This document shows positions 11,101 to 21,189 of a DNA stretch of 64,000 nucleotides, piece after piece. The stretch comes from Oscarella lobularis (Eukaryota > Porifera > Homoscleromorpha > Homosclerophorida > Oscarellidae): positions 372,001 to 436,000 of the forward strand of contig NC_089189.1 in assembly GCF_947507565.1 (NCBI RefSeq), in the 5' to 3' direction. The notes below the pieces were generated by a model. The model was not told where the DNA came from. It ran no database searches and saw only the letters and a list, made by a program, of their open reading frames with translations. A program made the position numbers and the translations under genes. Position 1 is the first letter of the stretch, and the number at the start of each line of letters is the position of its first letter.

Positions 11101-12556
11101 TTCGCTTCTCGCCGTGCGTCTCGCCGCCATTGTGACGTCAAAAACTGGCATCGACGTCACGGCTGGTGACGTTCTACGACACCCAAGTCCCAGGACGCTC
11201 GCCGATCACTTGAACACGTCGCCGATTCCGTCAAAACTCCCGTCGCACGTTCCCCTTTCGTCCGACTACGACGCGACGGCTATCGTGCATTCGGCGAGCC
11301 CCATGCAACGATTCATAGCGCGTGTGCAAAGCGCGCATCTCTGCGCGACCGACCCGCGCTTCAACTCGTGTTTCTGGGTGCGTTTTAGCGGCGAAATCGA
11401 CGCGGGTTGCATCGCCGACGCCGTTCATCGTCTCGCCGACGTGCATTCGATATTGCGAACGCGTTTAGAGAACGACGGCAACGGCGACGTGCGGCAAATC
11501 ATCGAAACGAAGTGCGATCTAATGATCTCTCGCCTCGATCCCGATTTGGCGCTACTACGCGCGAAATCGGATCGAAATAATCCCGTTCGCGTCGTCGGTT
11601 CCCCGACGAAGATCTGCATCTATAAGTTTTTGCCGTCAAACGGTTTTCTCGTCCACGTGCAAAGCTGTCACGCTCTTCTCGACGGCTTTAGCGCGGGAAT
11701 TCTCATTCGGGAGCTCGTTCAGTACACGTGCTCTCGCGACGGCGAAGGCGACCCGAAATCTCGCCTCCAGTACTCGCAATATTCGCACTGGATTCATCAG
11801 CTACCAAAAGACGAGACGATCGTCTTTTGGCGCTCCTATTTGGCCCTCCATCGCTTCGAAACGCCTCTCCCCTATCGCGATACTTTGAGTACGCAATTCT
11901 ATCGCAGCGCGAGCGTCGACTCGTTTATTTCGTCCAGCGACATCAAACCGCTTAGTCGCTATCTAAAAACGTCCGTTGAAATTACGCTCCTGTCGCTTCT
12001 CGGCTTGACAGTGAACATTTTCGCGCGCTCCACCGACGTTCTGATTGGCTATCGAATGGCGGGAAGATCGTTTGAAAACGCGACTGACAGCCTGGGCTGT
12101 TTCTATAACGTTTTACCGGTGAGAATGATCGCGTTGCCATGGACGACGTTTCGGGAGCACGTTCGTCGCGTCGCTTCCGATTTGGCTACAATTCGCGACA
12201 ATCAGTTCATCACGTGTGCCGACATCGCGGACATTTTCGACGTCGACATGACGTCGGTCTTTCAAGTCGCTTTCAATTTCGAAGCCTACGTCATCGAAAC
12301 TGATGACGTAAGTCGTCATATCAACGGCGTCGACATCGACTACGGTTACCTAGGCAACGATTCCGTTTCGTCGCCTATCGTTCTTCACGTTCGTCCCGTC
12401 GAGGACGGCTACGCTCTCAATTGGTCCTATCAGATCGACGCTCTCGCCGAAATCAGCGTACAGGAGCTTCGATCTCTCTACCACCGAATCCAAGCGATTG
12501 TGACGAAGAACACGGATGTTTCCGTGGCCGACGTTTACTCAGCTGCTTTCCTCTAA
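8183..12556 (+). CDS. Nonribosomal peptide synthetase module, C-A-PCP-C
   Basis: One uninterrupted 1457-residue frame in an intron-rich region. Domains in order: condensation (about 1-440, active motif HHIVVDG at 131-137), adenylation (about 465-930), carrier protein with phosphopantetheine site LGGHSL (Ser974), and a second condensation-type domain (about 1010-1457) whose motif is CHALLDG, so the first His is Cys1162 while the catalytic His1163 is kept. Adenylation motifs seen: IYTSGTTGKPKG (A3), NTYGPTE (A5), YRTGDLGRW (A7), GRVDDQLKIRGMRVEPAEIE (A8), LTSGKIDR (A10, with the Lys). There is no thioesterase or reductase, so release may depend on the terminal C domain, as in some fungal synthetases, or on a free amine acceptor. 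The closest animal enzymes (Ebony, aminoadipate reductases) have other layouts. Substrate is unknown. No signal peptide. Confidence 0.93.
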   Translation: MDSWKATIGQESVFYSQNVDPDSRAYNYPFAWRFRGSVVDPTRLELALRRVIARHVSLHARFAADSTTGSLQMIARRLDDVEIARETTSTSNLDARLRRLAERPMNLAIESSRFAILSCGVDDVVLFVNVHHIVVDGQSIRVFVDDLVTVYGFLAGVSTPSSLHVTYVDYCRWENSRLSDDVVSRDIDFWLPSLRGVKTHIQLPEVRQKKSCGARGEHVTKHVDNKCVLESLRTLATSAKATPFAVLLTTFAFVVGKMSATDDLLVGIATENRPPDTHYRKVIGYFSRLFPLRVDFSSGELTFRQLVANVMKSIMKIMDHQHVSLTHIAQAMEIKPEIDAESRPTSLIQCMMAYEGNIPSSFHCTKMGGPVDINFSYIDSGDCQVDLGVEVARDGPGYRFEWEYATRLFDSQAIDAITERMEHVIISAALKNPRIEDLCICTLREYETVVHTWNNTWEVNDDDDDTLLPILVDRTAQRYFSCPAIEYNGDVTTYGEMIEAANHLCFRICKDVSYDGDPDSFNIGLLLTRSSNLIIALLAILKAGAAYVPLSPSHPRQRIDEILTDSNCVAVVTETRLLHLINIKQRQLINIDNDVVSTSHAPRHISSSIACIIYTSGTTGKPKGVPLRHDALVNVFRHALTYWSRDQLSRTQFSTDVTFDAHAEEIFLPLLGGGCCVVAESILDPVEGVTYVGGTASALAVIRIPPSVRVVVQGGESLTRACWENVRRVACVANTYGPTECSIECAMKVPVDGERLNCVGSPIRNTCVYIVDSHAQPLPVGCAGEIYVGGRGVSARGYLNRPGLTAGRFIANPFGARPLILYRTGDLGRWLADGTIEFIGRVDDQLKIRGMRVEPAEIESAILDASGGTITHARVVLRDGDLVAYISPATRVDIDAALRRRLPAHMIPTRYCLLDAMPLLTSGKIDRAALPWPCPASARPLRLDQIIDSYKAVLGMGIDVVLPDDDFFALGGHSLLAVRLAAIVTSKTGIDVTAGDVLRHPSPRTLADHLNTSPIPSKLPSHVPLSSDYDATAIVHSASPMQRFIARVQSAHLCATDPRFNSCFWVRFSGEIDAGCIADAVHRLADVHSILRTRLENDGNGDVRQIIETKCDLMISRLDPDLALLRAKSDRNNPVRVVGSPTKICIYKFLPSNGFLVHVQSCHALLDGFSAGILIRELVQYTCSRDGEGDPKSRLQYSQYSHWIHQLPKDETIVFWRSYLALHRFETPLPYRDTLSTQFYRSASVDSFISSSDIKPLSRYLKTSVEITLLSLLGLTVNIFARSTDVLIGYRMAGRSFENATDSLGCFYNVLPVRMIALPWTTFREHVRRVASDLATIRDNQFITCADIADIFDVDMTSVFQVAFNFEAYVIETDDVSRHINGVDIDYGYLGNDSVSSPIVLHVRPVEDGYALNWSYQIDALAEISVQELRSLYHRIQAIVTKNTDVSVADVYSAAFL

Positions 12557-12860
12557 CAAAAGACAACTACTTTGTGTTCTGGGCGCGACTTCCGTAAACC
12601 AATCAGAGCAATGCAAAATTGATTTTCAGTTCCGCAGGGCGGGGGGGGGAATGATTCTTGTTCATGGGAAACCCCCTGTGACATAAGAACCATTCAGGCT
12701 TATCCCCAGTTGGTCTCACTTTCGCTATACCCATTGGAAGATAAAGTCGATCGTGCTTCAAGTGAAGCGATATCTCGAGTAAGAACTCTCTCTTTAGCAT
12801 CGATACTCGCTAGGGGCGAACCGAAACGGCTTTTGCTTACCCTCATTCTCGCGTAGCGCC
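12557..12860. other. Intergenic, synthetase to 7TM gene
   Basis: About 300 bases holding a short G run (12640-12648) and presumably the 3' end of the synthetase transcript and the promoter of the next gene. No other feature was seen. Confidence 0.5.
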
Positions 12861-15360
12861 ATGCAGTCCGTTTCTTCCGTCGACGTTTTCGTTGCCAGTG
12901 ACCTCGTCGACAATTTCGAAGTGGTCATGGCGCGAAATGCCTATTTGACGGCAACGGCTGTCGGTCTCGTTTGGATGCTGGTCAATTTTGTCGTGCAACT
13001 CCTTCGAAAAAATTCCAAAGTTCCTTGGATGCATCTCTTTTCATTTCCCAGCGTTCTTTTCTGCTTTCTTCATCTTTTCATACTCGATATGTCCGTTTCT
13101 AAGCAGAAATCGGCTTCCGAGGAGTGGTTCTCCTCCGCCGTGGCGGCATCTCGTCACTTTTCCTTTCTTCTGACCGCATGGGAAGGCATCCAACTGATGG
13201 CAATAATTTTCGCATCTCTAACGACACTCTATTACAAAAGAGATGTGACCATTCCCAGCAAAGTCTTTCTCTTTCTCTCCTTCGGCACGGGAGTCGGCGC
13301 ATCCGCTCTTCTTCTCGTCGACGCCAAATGGTCATCTCCCTTACCCGTCTGCGTGAATTTTTCCAGAAGCGAAAACGAATCGCCACCGCAGTGTGCCGTA
13401 GATTGGAGAAAAACGTCCATATGGACCGACTACACGGATCTTTTCTATCCAACAGTCGCTCTCGCAGTATTGGCACTGAGTTTACTCGCTCTTCTTCTCT
13501 ATAACGAATGGAGTCCGTCGTTTCACGACAAGAGGGACAAGATTATCGTGAAGGCTTTTCAAAATTTGATTTTTACCTGCGGCTTGATTGCCATTGCCGC
13601 GCTTTTGTCCGTTATTCCGGGTCTAATTGCACTTCTCCGGACGAACGAGACGTTGCCGGTTTCGGCGGACGATCCTTTTAATATTTTCCTCTGGAAATTG
13701 ACTGCCGTCGCTTTTCCTCTTCCTTCGATTACCTCCATGCTTCTCGTTCTGTATCACGAGAACGAGAGAAATGATTTTTTCAAGGCGACGCTGCGTGAAA
13801 AGGCGTATCGGCTAGCGAGGATCGTGCGGAATCAAATCGACGTAACAAGACTGTTGAGATTCAGCAGTTCTGGTTGCACGCCCGGAGACCAAAGCGAAAA
13901 TTCGGCGAGTTCCTCCTTTGACGACGTCGCAGGTCGTAGTATGAGAAGCACAGGCGTTGACGTGTCGTCGGAGTCGGTAAGTGGCCTTTAGAGACTAACA
14001 CGTCGAGTCTATGGCCTTTTTTGTATAGGGATTTTTATCTGATCATTCAACGAACACTAACCAGATCACTACGTCTGATCGAATCATTTCGACGGACCTA
14101 AAGACGAAGGCCATTCGTGAGGAGATCCTTGGCGTTGTTCGCACGTTTGTACGGCGTGACAAACACCAACAGGTAATCCAGCGGAATAGTGGAGGAGATC
14201 TCAGGCTCAAAGAATCAGAAGTACGAGTGATCGTACCTAAAGGCGCTTTAGCTAAAGAAACTCCCATTACCCTATCATCATATTTTCCTGCGGAGTCCTC
14301 CAATTCTTCTGCTGTAATGAGCATTACAGAAGTTCTGCCTCACGGGTTGACACTCAGAAAAAGATCCACTATTCGTATAAGGCATCATATCTGTCTTGAT
14401 AAGCCGTATCGAGTCAGAGTTCTATATCAAAGCGGTACGAATCTACGCGAAAAGTATCGCCTCATCGCCGACCTTCGTCCTGGCCACTCGTCGACAATTG
14501 ACAGCGAAAGAGAAATCAAAATAACCGAGGATTCTATCGAGATTTCCTGCTACGGATTTAGCCGTTATTGCATAGTGAAGGAGGGCTTCTTTTTCCTATC
14601 CGGACGCATCTATTCGCCGAATCGGCCGACGCAGTCGAAACGCAAGAGCGTTTGCGCGACCGTATCGTGTCAGTGCAGGGACGTGACCGATGAAATTGAC
14701 GAGGAAATGCGTCGACAAGGCATGGAATTCCGATCGTCGTTTAGTGCCAGCTTCAACGTCGAAACGCTGGAGAAAATTTCCATTCGTCTAGTCGAAGACG
14801 ACGGCTATACGATAGAGGGAAGAAACTGCTATTCTTTCGAAGCGAGAATGCTTCAAACTTTGATTGGGGAAGACCACTATAAAAAGATAAGTCGACACTT
14901 TCGACTTCAACTTTCTAATGAAGCCCCTGTGGAACTTCCCTTTGAACTACAAGAGTTTGATAGGGAGAACAAAGATGCAGGGACAGGGAAAATTGTTGAT
15001 ACAGTCTACGTTGAGATGATTTATTCCCAGCCTTTGCAGGCTCCTCATCAAATCAGCCCTGTCATAGATTTTCGACCGTCCGTCTCTCAAATTAATAATC
15101 TCGCTTATGAGATTGGTTACCGGTGGAAAGACGTTGCATATCGACTAAAACCTGTGCCGTTTGATTGCAACGATATTGCGTGCTTCGAGGCCGAACGTCC
15201 AGGAGATTTACGAGGTCAAGCTCAAAGCATGCTAGACGCATGGATTAGAAAATACAGCTCTGAAGCTACTGTAGGTGTTCTGTGCGAGGTCCTAATTCAA
15301 GCGGGATTGCGAAATCAAGCAGAGAAGGTTTTCGCGAAATTAATTGTCGATAAATACTGA
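12861..15360 (+). CDS. Seven-helix membrane receptor with ZU5 and Death domains
   Basis: Two exons, 12861-13976 and 14065-15360, are joined by a clean phase-0 GT-AG intron (GAGTCG|GTAAGT ... CCAG|ATCACT) to give 803 residues. Exon 1 encodes seven hydrophobic segments at about residues 27-48, 57-78, 100-124, 133-154, 194-215, 233-259 and 273-299, with two Cys (164, 178) and N-glycosylation sites in the fourth-fifth loop, then a Ser-rich tail. Exon 2 encodes a ZU5 domain (GGDLRLKESEVRVIVPKGAL), an uncharacterised middle part that may be UPA-like, and a C-terminal Death domain (AYEIGYRWKDVAYRL ... QAQSMLDAWIRKY). ZU5 and Death pair in UNC5, PIDD and ankyrins, never to my knowledge behind seven helices. 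The receptor class cannot be assigned. Two separate genes remain possible if the intron is wrong, but exon 2 lacks a good ATG of its own. Confidence 0.8.
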
Positions 15361-16172
15361 AAGTGTAATCTGCAATGTATTTAATTATCAAGCACGCGGA
15401 CGCGTTTTATCCACTGCCTCCCTTGTTTCGACTCCCCCGGCGCGGTGAACCACGCCATTATTATGCGCGGATGGCGTTCCATGCGCCTGAACCGCAAGCG
15501 CCGCTCGCGCGCAACGAATTGTGAAAGTGTAATCTGCAAGCAACGCGGACGCATTCCTTCCACTGCCTAGATTTTCGTTTCGCTTGTTTGCGTGGCAATG
15601 GCACACGCAACTGATCTACAATGAGAAGGAAGGACTACAAGCTCGCAGAGAATTTCCAGAATGGATTCTTTATTAACAATAAATTCGTGCACTACAAAAT
15701 CTCTAAAATTTGAGGGAAGCATTGGCCTCTTCAGACAGTACCCGCCTTGGACGCTCAAGTCGACCCCTTGTTCCGGTGGTACCTTTTGACCCTATGAGGG
15801 GTTTTCTACGACCGCCCCGCGGTCCCCCCGAGGGCTTATGAAGTAGGAGCGTACTGACCACTGTTTGTAGGAGTCAGCAAGGAAGTCTGTGCAATGCAAT
15901 GAAAAGAAGACTCCTGGGCCAGATCATCCTTAGTCTAATCGTGCCAATTGGGAGAGAAAAGTGCCGGCAACCAGACCATAATTGAACACCCCCTTTAAGC
16001 CGTACCCACAAAAATTGCAAATAAATATTGAAAGTGTAAAATCTGCAATGTATTTAACAAGCACGTGTTCTTGCACGTGGACACATTCCATGCCTTATCT
16101 CTAGTCGGGGGCCCCGGATTTTGCAAAGCGAAGACCGTCGTCGTCGCTTTTCGACGTCCGTAGACGTTCGAC
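15358..16172. repeat. Intergenic with three copies of a ~60-base repeat
   Basis: The sequence TGAAAGTGTAATCTGCAA with a following ACGCGGACGC..TTCCACTGCC-like part occurs near 15358-15420 and 15520-15572, and as TGAAAGTGTAAAATCTGCAA..GCACGTGGACACATTCCATGCC near 16029-16102. Part of the third copy is repeated upstream of the second kinase gene (21068-21105). No coding sequence was recognised here. Confidence 0.6.
16062..16079. promoter_or_regulatory. Paired CACGTG boxes upstream of kinase copy 1
   Basis: Two CACGTG E-boxes (16062-16067 and 16074-16079) lie 12 bases apart, within GCACGTGTTCTTGCACGTGG. The identical pair occurs before copy 2 (21070-21075, 21082-21087), each about 100 bases before the respective ATG, so it is a plausible conserved promoter element. 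Confidence 0.4.
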
Positions 16173-19100
16173 ATGTTGTCTATAGTCACACTCGCCTCGA
16201 TCGTCATCGCACTAGCCTCGTCGAACGATCGTAAGCCTTCAAATTAGCATGCAAGCGAATTAGTCCGAATCTACGAGCCGTAATGCTTACCTAATCGCGC
16301 GAGAGAGGTGAGATAACAGGAAAAAGGAAGTAAAGGGCTAAACTCACAGCGATGTAACCGTATATCACCAAAGGAGTCCCAGGCATTTTCCTTATGCAAA
16401 CTCGCGTCACGTCCGCTTCCTGTTTAGCCCACCCAACCCATACTTTGTTTAGCTTGCAAAAACGACGCCACTATAATGTTTCCTCGCGATATCGACACAT
16501 GGAGCAGTTGCAGTCACATAAACGGTTCCCTCACAATCGAAGACCTCGATCCAACAGACTGCAATCGAACAGACTTGCCTTCACTGCGTAATCTTCGTAG
16601 CGTTGCCGGATACCTGTTGATAAAGAATCTCTACAATGGCTATGAGAACTTTTCTGACTTGCTACCGAAGCTTGAGAGCATTGGAGGCGGGAAAAAAATC
16701 CCGTCGAAGAACGGAAACGAAAGCTATACGTTTCAAATAACTGGCACGTCGAATCTCGCGCCGCCAAATCGGACGATTATATTAGAAAACGGTTGCACGT
16801 CGAAGAGCAGCACTTCTTGGGTCGTTTCTCGAAGTGGAAACGGTTCAACTTGCGAGAAATGCGGCGACGATTTCGACGGATTCTATTGTCACAAGTGCAA
16901 AGGCGATTTCTTCATTTCTAGTCGCGTCGATTTGAAGGCGATTGACGGTTGTCGCGAAATTGACGGCAGCGTCGTTTTGTCCATGCCGCATTTCGAGAGC
17001 GACGATTACGACGACTTTGAGGAGTCTCTCGATGAAATCGAGCGCATACGCGATTATCTAGTCGTCGCAAATATGAATGATTTGAAAGATTTGTCGTTTT
17101 TTGGGAGTCTCGAATCAATTGGCACTAGCACGTCATCTAATTTGTGGGACAAAAAGTAGGGGGCTAATTAAAACAATTTTTTATTTAACGAGTTTTTTGG
17201 ACCTCTTATAGGTACGTCTTAGCTGTTTATAACAATCGCGAATTGAAGCACCTATGGGGAGATGATAGAAGCGTTACTATTGGCAATGGATCCGTGCTAA
17301 TTCATCAAAATCCAGCGCTGTGTCGCGTTGATTATGAGGCATTGAATCACGCGGGTAGCGGCAATTCTCTAACTGGAGATTGTAAGTTTCACAGTAGATA
17401 CGTTTTGATCCTCAAACATACGGAACTATAAGAATCTAATGGCCTTTTGATTCTCCTACAGTCTATTCACTCTCACTTCGAACTCTGCCCTAGCTGTTCT
17501 TTATACATAGTAGGGTGTCTTATAGTACCTCGGAGCATAAAAAAGACTTTTAAAACGTCAATCCAATCATACGCACAAAAGAATGACATGCGATGTGTAA
17601 CATAATACGATTATGTAAAAAGTTATTAACGATTCCCGGAGTTTGAAGTGAGAGTGAATAGACTGTAGTTCCATGATATCCCATAGAGACTCCAAAGGAG
17701 TTTTTTGGACTTAGTATTTTTTCTTCTTCTAAGGTAACGTCATGGTCATTTCAAGATTGAGTCTGGACGTGAATCCGACGAATAAAACGTATTTTTCACG
17801 ACAATCTGTGCTTGTCACGTGGTCGCGGAATGGCAACGTTTCCGGAATTCTTCATTACAAAATCAGTCTCGCTAAATTGAAGAATCGAGATAATTTTGAC
17901 GGTGAAACGGAGCACTGTGGAGATGCGCTATTCACAGAATTTGACGACAAGAAGTACAGCTAGCACTCATATATAGAGATTTTATTAATAATCTAATAGG
18001 GTTTACATTGTTGATGGACAAGAGACGTCTCATACTATGAACGTGGATCCCAATTCTTATTACGTCGTTCACGTGCGCTCTTACATTTTCCGCAGCTCCC
18101 AAAATGACACAAAGGAAGTTGCTGAATGCTCCAACGTGAAGAATTTCTCAACGGGAGACCGCAGTCAATTCACCTTTTTGAACAACTCTTCCAATCGTTG
18201 GGATTGCAACTCACTGTCTACTGACGTTCAATTGGACAATCAATCAACGAATAGAAAATACATTATCAGATGGAAGAAGCTAGATAAGGAAGACTACAAA
18301 GAGTACGAAGAAAACGATGAAGACGACGATGAAGACGACGATGACGACGACGATGACTATTCCTATTATTCCTATTACTATGGCGATTATTGTCCTTGCC
18401 AAGACGGTGACGACATTGCCGTCATTAGAGATGGTCCGCTTTCCGACGGCATTGCACAAAAAGCGAGTTTAATGAAGTCAAATGACTCTACGGCGGCCCC
18501 GTCGTTTCGTCACCTTTACGTCAGAAACCTTGAGTGGTGTTCGCATTATTTGATCGAGGTTAAAGTGAAGGGAGACGACGGAATCACGTGCAATCCCTTG
18601 TGGACGCGTAGAGTGATCGAAACTAGGTTTGCGTGTAAGTTTAAGGTCTTAGGCTGTTTGATCAATAATTTATACTCGTTTGTGTGTAGGTAAAGAGGCT
18701 ATAGGTGACGAACTAGAAGTGTATTCATCTATCAACAAAACAGATGGAAAATTATCGGTAATATACGCTCTAGTGCATAAGCTAAAGCACGTGTTAATTC
18801 GCCTATAGATTCAATGGTCTAATCCGGAAACTACACTATGCGGGGAACGCTACAATGTCTCCTTTGACTTGTCGAAATTCGGCGTCATCCGTTCAGATTT
18901 TCACGTCGCGAGGGGTTTTTGCAATTCTTCGATTGGAGAAAAAATTCGAAATTTAAATTTGCTAAACTGCTTGAACGATACTGATGGGAATTCAGTCACG
19001 TGCAACGTCACAAATGTCAAAATGTCCAAAAGGAGACGAATTTATCAATGTGTTACGGTTGAACTTGCTAATAAGGAATTCTCCGATGATTTAAAATTGA

Positions 19101-20725
19101 AGGCCACTATCAATGGAAAATATGACTTTTTCATTCGCATTGACATACCTTCGACGCCAATGTCAACAAATTGGACAATGGTGGTTGGCTTAGTGCTGGG
19201 CGGAGTTATTTTAATCATCATCGTCTCTATTCTCCTCTACTGTTTCTACAGACGGCGAATGAAACGGTAAGAACACACTGAAAAAGTTTCCTTATATACA
19301 TAAATTAATACCGATTATATGACGTCATATTTTGCAGTCGGAAACGACCTCCTAGCGAGTTTGCTTCCTATTTCGACATGGGTGATTTTGATCCCAAAGC
19401 CTTCTCTTCCTACGAGCCGGACGAATGGGAAATAGAACGCGAGCGCGTTAGCGTGAGCGATTTATTAGGCGAAGGGGCATTTGGGCAAGTCTTTCGCGGC
19501 GTTTTAACCAAAGACAACAGGCAAACGCGAGTCGCAGTTAAAGTGCGCCAATCCCTATTATATATAAGCCTCCCAAACGAAAATAATTTTAATTATGCTC
19601 AGAGCTTACGCAGCAAATCGCACAGCTACGAAAAAATTCTTTTTCTCAGAGAAGCCTCCGTTATGAAGTACATAATCAAATAATCTTATTCATTAGATAC
19701 CCTTTATATATATTTATTTAGAGAATTTGATTCTCCTTACATCGTTCGTTTGCTCGGAATTGTCTCTCAAGGCGATCCGGTTTACGTTGTCATGGAGCTG
19801 ATGGATCGCGGCGATCTCAAATCCTTCCTACGCTCCATTCGTCCTCCAGTAGAAAAATAGTTCTTATACAGGGGGGTTATCATAGTAAATTGGGTTTCTA
19901 GAGCGAGTCCTCAGCCACTGCTAGTCCCAGGGAATTTCCTCTCTCGCAGACAGAAGTTCTAACTATGGCCACGCAGATTGCAACGGGAATGGCCTATTTG
20001 ACGGAAAAGAAATTCGTCCACAGGTAAAATCAAATAAATATTGATCTGTTTTTAGATAGAAAACGCGTCTAATACACAGAGACTTAGCTGCGCGAAATTG
20101 CATGGTATCAGAAGACGAAGTCGTCAAAATTGGAGGTACATTGAGATATCATTTTAAAAAAATACGGTTTATTTCAATTTACACGCACGTGACAGATTTT
20201 GGCATGACCCGTGACATTCATAGAGACGATTACTATAGAAAACACGGAAAAGGTTAAAATAAAAATTATTAATTAACGTTTTTAATAATGTATTGATGCA
20301 AAGGCCCTATGCCTGTTCGCTGGATGGCTCCCGAATCTCTTCGCGACGGCATATTTACTCATTGTTCTGACGTTTGGTGAGAAACGACGCGAGAAAATAG
20401 ATTTAAATTTAATTATGTGGGGCTCCAAGGGCTTTTGGAGTCGTTCTCTGGGAGATTTCCTCGCTTGGGGCTCTCCCCTACCCGGGGCTTTCAAACGAAG
20501 ACGTTCTAGTGCAGGTTGGAAAGGGGAAACTACTCAATGTGGACGCTTTAGTGGGAGTGCCTTCCCTCCTGTAAGTCTCCTCTACTTCTATTCATTTTTT
20601 CAATGTTTTTATTCAGGAAAGAGGCGATGAAGCGCTGCTGGGAGTACGATCCGTCGCGACGACCAACGTTCGTGCAAATTCTGTGCGATCTTCCCGCCCT
20701 GGACGGCTGTGAAGCCGAAATTTGA
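16173..20725 (+). CDS. Insulin-receptor-like tyrosine kinase, copy 1
   Basis: Sixteen exons (16173-16230, 16453-17155, 17212-17381, 17734-17953, 18000-18634, 18690-18757, 18809-19266, 19338-19542, 19603-19667, 19722-19848, 19902-20023, 20080-20135, 20196-20252, 20304-20376, 20430-20570, 20617-20725) join to 1088 residues with all phases consistent. Order: signal peptide; two receptor-L-type domains around a very short Cys region ([16 protein letters not shown]) where insulin receptors have a long furin-like region; fibronectin-III-like part with an Asp/Tyr-rich run; membrane helix ([20 protein letters not shown]); kinase ([45 protein letters not shown]). [10 protein letters not shown] before the kinase, the activation loop [14 protein letters not shown] and [14 protein letters not shown] are insulin-receptor-like. 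The first loop Tyr is His here. The chain ends right after the kinase, with no long tail. Confidence 0.92.
17457..17667. mobile_element. Tc1/mariner-type MITE in intron 3 of kinase copy 1
   Basis: A 211-base insertion is flanked by TA dinucleotides (17457-17458, 17666-17667) and has about 27-base terminal inverted repeats that begin CAGTCTATTCACTCTCACTT and match with one difference. TA target sites and CAGT ends are typical of Tc1/mariner non-autonomous elements. There is no coding capacity. The matching intron of copy 2 is short (about 105 bases) and lacks it. Confidence 0.8.
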
Positions 20726-21189
20726 TTGTGAGTACAATTTGATTGTGCCTAAGGCTGTAGAGGCACTGAAACGCGTTTCTAAGGAGATAGCGACTCGGGG
20801 TTTCAACCCATTAGAATTAGAGAGAAGTATTAGAGTCATGCATTACTAGTACGATCATAGAGACTGAAAACGAAGCGAGGCCCCCTTTCGAAGTTTTCGG
20901 TCGTTGATCGCCCAAAAACCTCACGAAAAGCGGTCGAACGCCAACGCCCGAGTTTCGATCGGCTTCTGGCGTCTTTTCGCCTCCTGAAAATGCGTAGGAA
21001 CGGACCGAATTCGTCAAATAATTTAATTTAAGCGGGATTGTATGGCGATATTTTAAGCACAAAAATTTTCACGTGTTCTTGCACGTGGACACATTCCATG
21101 CCTTAGGCCGGGGCCCCCGGATTTGCAAAGTGAAGGACGCGAGTCACGCGACCGTCGCCGTCGCTTTTCGACGTCCGTAGACGTTCGAC
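20726..21189. other. Spacer between the duplicated kinase genes
   Basis: Holds the 3' end of copy 1, a stretch with CCCATTAGAATTAGAGAGA that is repeated after copy 2, and the paired CACGTG boxes (21070-21087) before copy 2. The TTCGACGTCCGTAGACGTTC sequence before each ATG is shared with copy 1. No separate gene was seen. Confidence 0.5.

Noticed and set aside
8183-12556. Synthetase segment as bacterial contamination of the assembly
   Set aside because: Flanks are animal genes with small gaps and no change in composition is visible. A misjoin cannot be excluded without read data, so this is kept only as a refutation test.
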